Assembly (NCBI GenBank): GCA_038373865.1
Contig: JAXGGA010002041.1
Span: 62,001 to 126,000, forward strand
DNA: 64,000 nucleotides
Source of the DNA: Uloborus plumipes
Lineage: Eukaryota; Arthropoda; Arachnida; Araneae; Uloboridae
Direction of reading: 5' to 3'
Positions 34,442 to 46,100 of the stretch are shown here, piece after piece. The position numbers were made by a program, and so were the translations under genes. Under the pieces are notes generated by a model. The model searched no databases. It saw only the letters and a list, made by a program, of their open reading frames with translations, and was not told where the DNA came from. Numbering within the stretch: the stretch's first letter is position 1; each line of letters opens with the position of its first letter.

Positions 34442-36528
34442 CAGTGGTTGGAAAAACTACATATTTTTTGTAGCGAACTATAACTACAACTACTTTCTTA
34501 TAAATGTAGTTAACTACAGCTACAACTACTTTTTTTTAAATGTAGCGAGCTACACTACTTTTGAAATGTAGTTGCTACTTTGCTACTTTTAACAAGAAGT
34601 TCTGTCAAGAACTAAACGAGCCTACTTTCCCGTACATCGACATCGGGATTCTAGCATCTGATCATTATTCTCTTGATTATCTGAGACTGAAAATTATGTC
34701 AAACATACCTTTTTAGCACTTAAAGCTGATTTCTAAAAGCAAAATATACCCCTCTCATCAGATGAAATTAACACATAAAAAGTAAATAAATGAATAAATA
34801 AAGTTTTGTCGCACCTTTTAAAGAATGTAACTGTTACAGTTCTTCCGTAGAAAAATTCCTCAATCGTTTTCAAAAAAAAAAAAAAAAATTAAAAGTACAA
34901 AGTACATCAAAACACATTTTATCAAAGAAAAAAAAAAAGAAAAAAAAACTCGTCCGTTGATAAAATGTCTCGAATTTCACTTTTAATCCGTTGCCAGTTG
35001 TTAAATATAAATAAAGAATAAAATGCTCTCGTGAATGAAAAAATTTTGTTACAAAAAAGTCGTCTGCCAAAAAAAAAAAAAATAATAAATAAAATAAAAC
35101 AAATGAATAAATAAACAAAAAATCGTCTGCACAGTCAGTCATTTTTTTCTGAGCCTGCATTTCCGCCATGTTTGCGGAGTCGGAGTTGGAATAAGAGTCC
35201 TCACAGAAGATTATTCAGAAAAGTACTTTACAAACATTATTTATCAAAACCGTTTTCTTACAAAGTTAGTTTGAAGGAAATCCGACTTTAAGTTCAGGAT
35301 CAACATTCAACTTAAATTTCTCGTAGGCGCTAATGTTAATTTTTTTTTCTGAACAGTTCAATATTGAACGAAAAATGGTTCAAATCTAAAAGCGAAATAT
35401 GGGAATGAGCCTCTCCGAGATCTTTCAAACAAAAAAAGTTTATTCCATTCGAATGGTTCACTCAGAAGTTATTAGGTGGGGAAAGGTTGCTTGAACGGTT
35501 CAATGTTGAACGAAAAAATGTTCAAATTGAAAATTTAAATACGGTAATGCAGTATCCCAGCTGAGATCTTTCCAAAAAAAAAAAAAGTTTATTTAAATCG
35601 GACTGTTCACTCAAAATTTATTAGGGGTGACAGCTTGCTTGAGCGGTTCAATTCGAAAATGTAAATACGGGAATGAAATATCCTTGATTAGATCTTTCGA
35701 ACAAAAAAAAGTTTGTTCAAATCGGACTGTTCACTCAAAAGTTAGCATCGCGGGACAGGTTGTTTGAACGGTTCAAAGTCGAAAAATCAAATATGGGATT
35801 GAGCTGTACTCGCCGAGATCTTTCCAACAAAAAAAAGTTTGTCCAAATCGGAATGTTCATTCAAAAGTTATTGGGGGGGGGGGGGACAGACAGACCGACC
35901 GACCGACCGACACACAAATTCCCGATCTCAATACCCTACTTTCAAATTTTTAATTTTTCGATATTCATTTTACCTTTTTATTTTTTTAACTTGGCGATAT
36001 TTTTTGGACTTGGCGATATTTTTTAGATGCATTAAGCTACTTTTAATGCTTTTTTCGTCTTTCTTTTATTTTTAACGGGAAAGTAGGCTAAAAATAAATA
36101 AATAAAAAGAATACACCGTTTGAGGATTGACCGAAAAAATTCGAAAAGTGGTTTAGATTAAAAAATTACCTCATTCGAATATGGAATAGAAATAGGAATT
36201 GTCTTTGAATTTATTTGTTACTTTTCCTTTTTGTTCCTTTTTTTTTTGCTAAAATTTGTCCTTTTTAGATTTTTTTTTTACAATTTTTACAAATATCCGC
36301 CACAAGAACCACCATGTTTTCTTTCTTCGTTCTCTTTTTTTTTCATTTATTTTTTTTTTAATTTAATTTAAAGTAGTTTCTAGAAATCGCTACAAACTAC
36401 TACTTTTTTGTATCGCGCTACTCGCTACTCTACTTTTTTTAAAAAGTAGTGCGCTACACTACAAACTACTAAAAAATGTAGCTACTACAGTAGTTTCGCT
36501 ACTTGTAGCGCGCTACTTCCGACCACTG
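34442..36528. mobile_element. hAT element with GTAG-rich ends
   Basis: TIR CAGTGGTTGGAAA at the left and the complement of CAGTGGTCGGAAGTAG at the right, with an exact 8-bp duplication GTCTGGAC at 34434-34441 and 36529-36536. Subterminal regions are packed with ACTACA/TGTAGT motifs. The centre (about 34598-36092) is a separate repeat family also found at 54005-58790. No transposase. Confidence 0.88.
34598..36092. repeat. GAGCCTACTTTCCCG repeat, copy 1, nested in the hAT
   Basis: Ends carry GAGCCTACTTTCCCG and its complement CGGGAAAGTAGGCT. Inside, about four 125-146-bp units at 35353-35880 share GAACGGTTCAATGTTGAAC and GAGATCTTTC, and a (CCGA)n run lies at 35890-35910. An inverted, larger copy lies at 54005-58790. 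Confidence 0.6.
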
Positions 36529-36885
36529 GTCTGGACAACATTTGAGCAGAATGGAGTGGGAATGATTTGGGGCTCTTTGGACCCTTTCTCTTTTTCTCAA
36601 CGTTGGTGGCCTGTCGCCACGCTTAATGGGATTACAGCTTCGGGACAGGAAGCGCAGTGATGCAGTGAAACTGTATGGTAGTATTCAGACTTCACAAAGC
36701 ATTAATCTGGGCCTGTTATGGCACCCAATCCCCCCATGAATTTATTTCAAACGACATAAACTATACTTTTCTAAAATTAGAAAATGAAGTTTATAAAGAG
36801 TGTATTGTACAGTGCTGGTAATTTTTCTCAGATAATTTGCACATAAAAATAACTCTGATCTGAATATAAAAGTTTAGACTATTTT

Positions 36886-37055
36886 CAGGCACGTCATTTA
36901 AGGGGGGCAGAGGGGTCAATTGCCCCCCCCCCTGACTTTGGGAAATCAATATATTGGCATATAAGTGGGCGTGGTTTTTGCAACTTTTTGCTAAATTTTG
37001 CATTGTGTATGCACCCTTCCCCCCCCCCCCGGAAAATTTCGAAATGACGTCCCTG
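36886..37055. mobile_element. Small hAT MITE with poly-G/C tracts, copy 1
   Basis: Ends CAGGCACGTCATTT and AAATGACGTCCCTG; interior GGGGTCAATTGCCCC and long C runs. Sister copy at 38693-38859. The flanks ACTATTTT and GCCATTTT match only partly. Confidence 0.65.
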
Positions 37056-37136
37056 GCCATTTTGTTAATCAAAATATCTTGGAATTGATAGCCTGGGTAA
37101 TTTAACCAGATATTTCTCACCTCAAGTTTTAATTAC

Positions 37137-37700
37137 AAAGAGCCTTCGGTCGGTTTGAAGGGGGCTCCGAAGCTTGAAACATTATTGGCGTTTTAATTAC
37201 GAAGAGCCTTCGGTCGGTGAGAATGGGGCGCCTAAGCTTGAAATATTATTGGCGTTTTAATAACGAAGAGCCTTCGGTCGGTGAGAAGGGGGCGCCGAAG
37301 CTTGAAACATTATTGGCGTATTAATTACGAAGAGCCTTCGGTCGGTGAGAAGGGGGCGCCGAAGCTTGGAACATTATCGGCGTATTAATTACGAAGAGCC
37401 TTCGGTCGGTGACAAGGGGGCGCCGAAGCTTGAAACATTATTGGCGTTTTAATTACGAAGAGCCTTCGGTCGGTGAGAATGGGGCGCCGAAGCTTGAAAC
37501 ATTATTGGCGTTTTAATTACGAAGAGCCTTCGGTCGGTGAGAATGGGGCGCCGAAGCTTGAAACATTATTGGCGTTTTAATTACGAAGAGCCTTCGGTCG
37601 GTGAGAATGGGGCGCCGAAGCTTGAAGCAGTATTGGCGTTTGAAGTGCGGAGAGCGCCTTCGACCCGTGAGAATGGGGCGCCGAAGGCGCGCTCTTAAAG
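37137..37700. repeat. 64-bp tandem array, nine units
   Basis: AAGAGCCTTCGGTCGGTGAG recurs at 37137, 37201, 37265, 37329, 37393, 37457, 37521, 37585 and 37649, exactly 64 bp apart. Each unit pairs GCCTTCGG with CCGAAGC, so each can form a hairpin. It lies near the right end of the giant element and belongs to its subterminal region. Confidence 0.9.
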
Positions 37701-37896
37701 ATTTGAAAGCGCCCCTGTTCAGGGGAGGGCGATTGCCCCAACCCCACCTTGGATCCGCCGCGCCTGGTGTTAAGAAAGAAAAACTGCTTTCGAGTTTTCT
37801 GCTTCTGCCTACTGACTGCGTGTGAATAATGTTCGATGTAATTCTGAGAACAAGGCGACAAAAATACATAAAAGTTGATACAATAAAAAGTTTGCC

Positions 37897-37934
<38 letters not shown>
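37897..37934. repeat. Poly-A tract
   Basis: A homopolymer of roughly 35 A inside the right end of the giant element. Confidence 0.9.
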
Positions 37935-37935
<1 letters not shown>

Positions 37936-38012
37936 GACGACTGTCGACCGGCGTTTTTTTGAGCGGCGCACCGGGCATTTGCCCGAATGCCCACATGGCC
38001 AGTCCGACCCTG

Positions 38013-38020
38013 ATGACGTC
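38013..38020. repeat. Right 8-bp target duplication of the giant hAT-type element
   Basis: ATGACGTC, matching 18448-18455. Confidence 0.85.
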
Positions 38021-38684
38021 TGTTTACTTGCTGACTTACCATAGAAACGAGTCGTCTACTGTCGAAAATAGTTCAGAATTATTCAAATGATGTTGCTCTC
38101 TAAAAGGAAATAATTCATCTCATAGAGAAATAAACAAAAGCAGCATGTTCTTTTCGGTAAGAGAGATGTTCTTCTCTCGTTTCGCTTTTTTTTTTCTTTA
38201 AAATCGTTTATTTTGTATCTATTTTTAGTTTAGCATTGTACCGACAACAATTCATTTATATCTTTTAAGGAAAAAATGAAAACTTTATGGATTTTAGTTC
38301 ATTTTTCTTTCTTAAAAAAATAATAAAAATAAATAAGTAAATAAATATTGTGGCATTAATTATGCACTATTTATTATGAGCCTGACATTTTTCAAATAAG
38401 CATGAATTTCAAAAAATAATTTACTGAAAAAAAGAGTACTTTTTTATTTGCTTGGTTCTTTAACGTTGAATTGCGCCACAATAAAAAGCTCGTTGTTTCT
38501 TATTACTATTATTTATAGCTTTGTTTCAATATTAACTTCTAACATGATTTAGAAAAAATAGCAAAAGTAAAAAGTTTTACTATTTCTCCAAAACGTGCCA
38601 TTTGGGGCCTCCGTGACTCTATGAATATGCTGGATATTATGGATGAGATTCCAACCGGAGCCCTTATTACCTCCTCTAAAGAGA
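38021..38684. other. AT-rich spacer, no gene seen
   Basis: No element ends, coding segment or RNA signature recognised. Confidence 0.45.
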
Positions 38685-38692
38685 GATAATAA

Positions 38693-38859
38693 CAGGCCCG
38701 TCATTTAGAGGGGGGGGGGGGGTCAATTGCCCCCCACCCCCCGACTTTGAGAAATAAATGTACTTTGAGAGTGGTTTTTTATGTTTTCCAATGAAGTTGC
38801 ATTGCGTTTGGACCCTTTGCCCCCCCCCCCCCTAGGAAAAACTTGAAATGACGGCCTTG
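38693..38859. mobile_element. Small hAT MITE with poly-G/C tracts, copy 2
   Basis: Ends CAGGCCCGTCATTT and AAATGACGGCCTTG, flanked by GATAATAA and GGTAATAA (7 of 8 identical). Same GGTCAATTGCCCC core as copy 1. Confidence 0.7.
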
Positions 38860-38944
38860 GGTAATAAGGGTGCTGTGTGAATCTTTCTTGGGTTGTGTTA
38901 CCAGTAAAATAAATAAAAGTCCTATTTCTCGAGGTACCCCCACC

Positions 38945-39242
38945 TAGAGCCTCTATAAAGACAGGCCGACGCATCAAGCTTAAGTTTGGACCAACTTCAA
39001 GCACCACTTTGGATCCAACCGTTACCAACGATCCAACTCATTTGCGTTTACTTTCATTTTTCATTGTTGCGGAGCTAGGGTTACCAGAGCAAATTTTCTG
39101 GACATTGCCAAGCTTTGTTTAATTCACGTGAAAAGTTACCAAAAAGCGATAACTCGCCAGAAAAGACAACCCTCAAACACGCGCTGGATCCAAAGTGGTC
39201 AAACTTAATCTTGATGCGTCGGCTCGTCTATATAGGGGCCTT
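38945..39242. mobile_element. Palindromic TATATA MITE, copy P1
   Basis: Inverted ends: TAGAGCCTCTATAAAGACAG on the left and the complement of AAGGCCCCTATATAGACGAG on the right, both followed inward by GCATCAAG, TTAAGTTT and TTTGGATCC. Non-coding, about 300 bp. Confidence 0.75.
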
Positions 39243-39251
39243 TGCCCCACC

Positions 39252-39550
39252 TAAGGCCCCTATATATACGAGCCGGCGCATCAAGATTAAGTTTCACCAC
39301 TTTGGATCCAGCGCGTGTTCGTGTGTTTGAGTGGTTGTCTTTTCTGGCCAGTAGTCGCGTTTTGGTAATTTTTCACTGTGAGCAATTATTAGCGGCACGT
39401 GGATTTGGCAAAGCTTAGCAATGTGCCAAAACTTTTTTCTGGTAACCCTACTCCGCAACAATGAAAAATTGAAAGTAAAAGTTAAGGAATTGGATCCAAA
39501 GTGGTGAAACTTAATCTTGATGCGCCGGCCTGTCTATATAGCGGCTCTAG
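39252..39550. mobile_element. Palindromic TATATA MITE, copy P2
   Basis: Begins TAAGGCCCCTATATATACGA ten bases after P1 ends and closes with CTATATAGCGGCTCTA. Opposite orientation to P1 and about 300 bp. Confidence 0.8.
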
Positions 39551-39665
39551 CCCCACCCAATCCTTCCGTATAAGTAAAACAACTACCTATACGTTAACTA
39601 TCCTTCAAGGTGGTGTTATTTCTAGTCTTCCTATAGCTCCAATCAAATAACGGTATCGACTAGTA

Positions 39666-39953
39666 TAAGGCCCCTATATAGACGAGCCGGCGCATCAAGA
39701 TTGAGTTTCACCACTTTGGATCCAGCGCGTGTTTGAATGGTTGTTTTTTCTGGCTAGTCATCGCGTTTTGGTAATTTTTCACTGTGAGCAATTATTAGCG
39801 GCACGTGAATTTGGCAAAGCTTAGCAATGTGCCAAAACTTTTTCCTGGTAACCCTACTCCGCAACAATGAAAATTTGAAAGTAAAAGTTAAGGAATTGGA
39901 TCCAAAGTGGTGAAACTTAATCTTGATGCGTCGGCCTGTCTATATAGCGGCTT
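39666..39953. mobile_element. Palindromic TATATA MITE, copy P3
   Basis: Same ends and orientation as P2. The right TIR stops at TATAGCGGCTT, where a Harbinger-like MITE (39956-40317) begins, and CTCTAG resumes after it. Confidence 0.75.
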
Positions 39954-39955
39954 AA

Positions 39956-40317
39956 GGCAGGGATTCGCGCGAGAAACAGGCCATCCGCAAATATACACAA
40001 TCGCTGACTGCGGAAAATGAATGTTACATTAGAACGTTTCTGAATAAAAACACATCGGAAAATGACGTCAAGCGTGACGGTATTGGCCAAGTGAAAGAAC
40101 GCAGCTATGATAAAACGTCACAGCTAGCATTGGCGAATAAGCAGGAGACATAAGACTGAAGTGCATCTGTGACTCTTCTCTATGTGCGCCACAACACGTA
40201 GTGACAGTCAATGCCAAGTTAAAGTTGAATGAATCATGTAATTCATCTTCCAGTAGCGATTTGCAATACGAAGCGCGACGCGCAGTGCTGTTATCTCTAG
40301 CTTGAATATCCACTGCC
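39956..40317. mobile_element. Harbinger-like MITE, divergent copy 3
   Basis: Left end GGCAGGGATTC; interior keeps TGACGTCAAGCGTGACG, AAACGTCACAGC and CCAGTAGCGATTTGCAAT. The right end (CACTGCC) is degraded. It appears to have landed in the end of P3. Confidence 0.6.
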
Positions 40318-40737
40318 CTCTAGACAAAGTATATGCCTGTGGTCCACGAAGAGAAGACGGATGATTTGGTGCGAAAACAGACCACTTCGTTTCCCAGTAG
40401 GCAGGAATAACGAGAACGTAAAGTTTTTACTGATTGTTTATTTTCGCTTATCGTACCAAGTATAAAATGAAATGGTCTGCTTCATCTTGACGTTTGTTTG
40501 CCGTCTCCCCGCGTTTCGATGGTAACGCTCCCCGTGGCGCCATCATGCGACGCCTCTTTTTATATAGGGGACGCTGGTTAATTGAATCAGTGGTGAATTG
40601 AATCAACCGCTTTAATGAATCAAATCGGCAAAAACAGAACAACATTCAGCTTTATTGAATTTGCCACTTTACTGAATCAACTGTTTTATTGAATCAAAAC
40701 TGTTTAGAACGAACGTGATTCATATAAGCAGCAGCCA
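40318..40737. repeat. ATTGAATCA-iterated segment, possible end of a DNA transposon
   Basis: From TATAGGGGACGCTGG (about 40563) onwards, AATTGAATCA or TTATTGAATCA appears about six times in 140 bp. This resembles a repeated subterminal region, but no matching second end is in the window. The sequence before it is GC-richer and unassigned. Confidence 0.4.
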
Positions 40738-40745
40738 CTACCTAC

Positions 40746-41399
40746 TAGGGTGGGGCGATGGCGAAAAATAAAAAGTTTTTCAGATCAACTTCTAATAGTT
40801 GCCAAAAGTTGTCTTTGGTGATAGTTAGCTTTTGTGCAAAATTTGAGAAAAATCTGTTAATATCTTCAGGGGGCGCTGCGATCGCAACAGTTTTATCATA
40901 GCTTTAGTCTATGTATTTTATGGTTAAAATATCAAAAAGAATGCCTTTAGCTAGTCTCTTTTGCATTTTTTTTACTCAAAAGATGTTTTCATGCATTAAA
41001 TAGCATATGAAAATGACTCACAAACGTTATTATTATATATTATATATTATATTTCAATCATTTAAAAAGAAACAAAAATGTGAAAAAAAGTGACTTTTTT
41101 TTAAATATAAATATATCATATAAAAAATGTTTGTGAGTCATTTCAATATGCTTATTAATGCATGAAAACATCTTTTAAAGTAAAAGAAACGCAAAGAGAC
41201 TAGCAAAAGCATATCTTTTATGATATTTATAACCATAAAATCCGTAACAAAGCTATGATAAAACTTGCGATTGCAGCGCCCTGAAGATATTAACCCGATT
41301 TTCCTCAAATTTTGCACAAAAGCTAACTATCACCAAAGACAACTTTTGGCAACTATTAGAAGTTGATCCGAAAAACTTTTTATTTTTCGCCCCACCCTA
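40746..41399. mobile_element. Palindromic hAT MITE (TAGGGTGGGGCG ends)
   Basis: About 300-bp inverted arms starting TAGGGTGGGGCGATGGCGAA with an exact 8-bp duplication CTACCTAC at 40738-40745 and 41400-41407. The centre is an AT-rich loop. Non-coding. Confidence 0.9.
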
Positions 41400-41407
41400 C
41401 TACCTAC

Positions 41408-42400
41408 TCTCTTGCCCACACACCAGAGCCCATCACTTCCCCTATAGTAATCAAAACATGAGAGACAACTGGAAAGTCCTATCCCATATTGACCTTAGAG
41501 TTCACAGATGCATGTTAAATCTATTAAACTTTCTTGAACCCAACAGGACCCTGCTCTTCCCCGACCTAAACTAAAATTCACCCTTAATCACTCTTTCTTT
41601 TGTTATGCATGACATTTTCTGTTTAAATTTCTCTCACCTATCCTTTTAATACAATCTTCCGTCCAACACTTGATTTTAGCCCATAATATTTTTGCGCACA
41701 CCTTTTCATTCACTTAGTGAATTTGTCTCTATTTTTTGTATTTATTTATTTTTTATTATTCTGTTTGTTTCGTATTGTCATCTTTTCATATCTCTGTGTT
41801 TTGTAAGTCTTTTGTCTTGCTGTTTGAGTATTGTGCTCTGTTATTTGTCTTTTACTATTTTATTGTATGCAGTGTTTTGGTGTCTTGAATAAATTTGGAC
41901 ACCGACTCCGACTGCCGGTTTACGAAAAGACCCTGGCAGTCATTCTACGGCAGTCGGTAGGTGCACACACACTGCATCACTTCGTGCAAATTAGTCTAAA
42001 ACCTAACATATTAGACTTCCCTGCAAATTAGACTAAAGTTGCAATACACCGACAACTCGGTTATTTCTTGGTAGCGGTACAACTCATAAAGAGTTGTACC
42101 GTGCCAAGTGCGGTCGCTCGCTGGTATTCTAATTTCACATTAGCTACCAGTTTTGTCTGCTCGCTTTGCTCTATGAGAGGATTTTTGCCTCCAACTCGGC
42201 TACTTTCGTATTCCATGCTGATGAGTGCATAATATGTACGAAGCTGCAGTCCATGGATCGAAATAGCCGAGTTGGCAGTGTATTGCATGTTCCTGCCTTA
42301 GCCCTTGCTTAGGGGCGGTTACTCACTGCTTTAAAGACTAAAGTTACTTGTCATTTGTTGCAACTCGTTTTGAAGGTTACAGCATTTTCCCCCTCTACAG
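41408..42400. other. Unassigned sequence with small hairpins, upstream of putative exon A
   Basis: Contains a perfect hairpin GGTACAACTC/GAGTTGTACC (42076-42100) and a second one pairing CCAACTCGGCTA with TAGCCGAGTTGG (about 42191-42276). The last 25 bp are pyrimidine-rich and end CTCTACAG, a good splice acceptor. Confidence 0.4.
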
Positions 42401-42581
42401 GTGGAGGAGATCCATGACGCCGTTCAGGAGCTGATCTTCTTTGGAGTGCCCCCAATGGGGTGTGGGGCCGCCAAAGCCGCCCAGGCTCAGGAAGGGCCCA
42501 CCAATGAAGAGGTGAGGCCAATGTCCACCAGCATCACGCAGATAAGGGATATCGCACCCCTGGAAGTTGCTGACACGGGAG
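42401..42581 (+). CDS. Putative host exon A (internal, partial gene)
   Basis: An open 181-bp segment starting right after TTTTCCCCCTCTACAG and ending at GGGAG^GTGAGT, a strong acceptor and donor pair. It encodes about 60 residues including VEEIHDAVQELIFFG and ITQIRDIAPLEVADTG, with an Ala/Gln-rich middle. The GC content and third-position pattern differ from the surrounding AT-rich DNA, as expected for an exon. It ends in phase 1. Exon B at 53322 starts with the two bases that complete the codon (G^CT, Ala), so both may belong to one gene with a 10.7-kb intron. I do not recognise the protein, and no start codon is assigned. Confidence 0.55.
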
Positions 42582-42621
42582 GTGAGTAATAAAACTTCAT
42601 GATGGCTTAAAATCAGCCTAG

Positions 42622-43160
42622 CAAGCAAAACTTCTTGTCTCAAGATTGACGTGTCAAGAAGGCAATCTTGCCTCAAGATTGTTTTGTTACTGATTTTCGA
42701 TTGTCAGAGTCTTGCCACAAGGTCGTAAGGAACATGCAGCCTAATTTCAAGAAAATAACAAGGTAGGTTGTTTTGTAATCTTGCATAAAGATTGTCATGA
42801 CAAGAAAATGTCAAGATCTCGATATTTTCTTCTCATGACAATCTGTATTCAAGATGTGCTGGAGTGCTGGGTGTAAAACTCCGCGCATGCGCCTCTCTTC
42901 TATTGTGCACACTAATGATCTTGACGGCGACAATGAAATATCAAGAACATTCTTTTTTAATCTTGACGCTGACAAGATTTATGCAATTTTGATATTGCAA
43001 GACGAAATCAATATTGATATGTCAAGATATATGTAATATTGCATACGTCTAGTCATAACAATCTTGTTGTAACAATCTTTATACAGTATTAAATACGCAA
43101 TATTGACGCCGTCAAGACAATATCAAGATCCGTCAAGATTGCTGCAAGAAGTTTTGCTTG
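42622..43160. mobile_element. MITE built from CAAGATT motifs
   Basis: Ends CAAGCAAAACTTCTTG and complement, flanked by TAG on both sides (3 bp). The interior consists of dozens of TCTTGAC, CAAGATT and TGTCAAGA motifs on both strands. The 3-bp target fits PIF/Harbinger, but the family is unassigned. Confidence 0.65.
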
Positions 43161-43163
43161 TAG

Positions 43164-46100
43164 GGAGACTAAAATCAAATGACAACTGCTTGTGGAAAAT
43201 AGAGTTTTTTGTGACAGAACATTTACAAATTTGAAATACCTTACATTGTAATCAGGAATGGAAAATAAATCTCTTTCATTTTAATCCGCTCATGTCATGG
43301 TTGAAAATATAACATTCACCTTCAACTTGACATTTGCTTCAAAATTTGATGCTATAATGTTCTGAATTTTGAGGGTCCAAAGCAATTATTTGACTTCTGC
43401 TTAAAGTCCTTTATTTTTTATAATTTTTTCTGATAATAAATAGAAACCCGTAATTTGGTACGGCTTGTGGATAGCATTCCAGGTTTGGCCGTGTTATTAA
43501 GTGAAAAGTTTTCAATACTCTACAGACTATTAAAAAATGCTTTCATTCACAGGACTATAATTTGATGAATGCGGTATGATGTCCAATGGGATAGTTGTTG
43601 ACAACATGCTAGTAATTTATGATATAAATCGATTAACTTTTTAAATATGTGTTTACTTAAATTATTTTTTCAACCTAAGTTCCTTGGAATGCTCGTGAAA
43701 AATTTATTCTCGCTCGTTCCACAGTTTTATTAGTCAGTGTAATCTTTTTTTATTTTTGGTCTCGTTATAATTTTCATCCTCGCTTTAACCTGTATTTTCA
43801 GGGATAGAAGAAATGTTTCCGACTCTGGTTTTGTACATAGCAAATTAAGAAGATCAGTTTAAAAAAAGTTGCCAAACCGACATTCATGTTCAAATTCAAA
43901 TAGTTTTAAATTAATAAATGATATTAATTTTGTGCGCTCTAGAAGTTATTCTCTTGAGACACAAAATCATATGCGAGAACAAGCTCGAACGACCTAGTGG
44001 GGATTCAAAAAGTAAAATACTAAAATAAAAAAGTATTGGCTATTAAAGTATGAAAGCAAACTTATTCTTCTATTCATTTTTCTGCGGGGAGAGGGAGGTA
44101 TTCCATAACAACAAACTGATTATTTAACAAATCTATGTGCAGAAAATATGTATATGAGTCTACTTTGAACTGTATTTCTGTTTAATCTTTTTTTAGTTGA
44201 ACCCCCCCCCCCCCTTTTTTTTTTTTTTGCATCTCATTTACCGCTACCATTGACTAATTTATTCATTTTCACCAGCTTTGATATTCTTACAGCGTACTAC
44301 GATGTCGTAATCCATGCTAGATTTAGTTTGAACCGTATACTTTTTCATCATATTGTTAAAAAAAATATCATAGTAATACATGTGAGGTTTCTTCATGTAA
44401 AAATATCAAGTATAGTTATAGTATTTAATGAATTAATTAAGAATTGAAGTTCCTGTCCTGAAACCACTTCAAGAAACTTATACAATCAGATTTAATTTTT
44501 TTAATAATTTAAATTTTGTAAATTTTTAAAGATGGGATATTGATGTGGTATCCGTGGCAGCAATCTATTTCACCAGGCGTACTTTATTATTGTATTTAAA
44601 TCAGCATTACAAATGGAAGAGGCGAGCGTTTTTAGGAACTTAGATAAATGTCTAGCGGAATAAGAGTTGTTACCACAGAGCACCGTTTTCCATCCATTTC
44701 GCTGAAGGTTTTGCCAAATGTTATCTCAAAAAAGTCGCACTTTTTACATAAATTTTCAATTAAAAAAAAAAAAAAATCTGTAAAAGTATTTTCTCTGCCT
44801 GCGCACTGTCACTGCAGAAAAAACAACTTGTTCGTGCTGCAATAAATGCAGAATTTAATTACGCAATTTATACATAAAAAAAAAACGATTTTGAGTTTTG
44901 CCTGCTTTTTTAACTTCCATGAGAAGCGTATCTTTGCAAGCCCTGCCTTTCTATAACTTAATATTTCGCTGTTAGAGATTTAAAATGTCGTTTTTGTATT
45001 TTCATTTTTTTTTCGGAATGTTATTTTCAAGAATGTCTCATCTTAGTTGTGCTGGAGCCGTTGTAGTTTGAAACATCTGTGTCGTTTATAGTGAAAGATG
45101 GTATTACTTATATCGAAAACAGTACTGCGCACAAAAAAGAGCATTTTCGACGTTTTTTCTTTTATTTCTCAAATCCAGAAAGCATACTATTTGCTTTTAT
45201 GTCAATATTTTAAGGAGAGCAATTACTAACAAGGACATATTTTGATATAATTCAAATACGTGTTATCTTTGAAATTTCATGTAAAAACGGTATAAATGAA
45301 ACGCAACTTTTAAAACCTACCTTTTTTTACACTTCTTTAAACAAAGTAAAAACATCAGATTTCTTTGAAGAAAAAAAAAGCTTTATGCATAAAAAAAGTT
45401 CAATCAATAGCTTTGCATATAGTTTAACGATATATCTTACTCTTAAAACTTTAAATCGCTTTCCAAAAAAAAACCACGTTTTTCGAGACATGATGTTGTT
45501 GAAAGTAGTGAGGAAGAATCGTCATTAGGAATCTACTTTTGACTTTCTTTGAGTTATTTTTAATAGGAATTGATGAAAAAAATGCGTAGTGCGTTTATTT
45601 ATACTTTTAGTGACACGTTCGTATTTCAGAAATGTTTATATTATAGTACATTAGTACTCAAACTGTGCTCCGCTGATTTTTCTTAATTTTTCAATTTGAA
45701 ATGTGTCTGTTATATATATAAATTTCTTGGCACAAAGTATGTAATAACATACTTAAATGCGTAAATTTCATTTTAAAATTAACTTTCAAGAGGAACGATA
45801 AACTGCTTAAAAGGTCTGGGATTCCTTTAGTCGAGAAGATTTAGAGCTCAGGAATGAGGAAATATTTGTTTAAATACCTTGATATCCAAACAGCAAAATT
45901 AATGTTGTTAAGTGTTTTGTGAAAATGTGTTTATCATATATTTTTTAAACTTTTCTTTATGCAAAATACGAATAATATATAATTTTTGTAAACTATTATT
46001 ATGATACATTCTCCGAATGGTGCGCTGAATATCTTTGAAAAGGGTAAAAACCTTAAGAAATCGTCTAATACTGTATAATTTATTCAACCGCGACGAGATG

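Larger units (their letters stand above)
18456..38012. mobile_element. Giant (about 19.6 kb) nested hAT-type element
   Basis: TIR CAGGGTCGGACTGG at 18456 and its exact reverse complement ending at 38012, with perfect 8-bp flanking duplications, the hAT signature. CAGGGTCGGACTGG-type ends are familiar from animal hAT families. Internal content: AT-rich low-complexity DNA, a complete second hAT-type element (22797-33708), a third hAT (34442-36528), a small hAT MITE and a 64-bp tandem array near the right end. No transposase attributable to this outer element was seen. Without the nested insertions its own length would be about 6 kb. Confidence 0.75.

Noticed and set aside
37513..37996. Minus-strand frames with poly-F/poly-K stretches and repeats
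   Set aside because: They run through the 64-bp array and the poly-A tract; not coding.
42889..42901. CGCGCATGCGCC as an NRF-1 promoter site
   Set aside because: It lies inside the CAAGATT MITE, not in host sequence.
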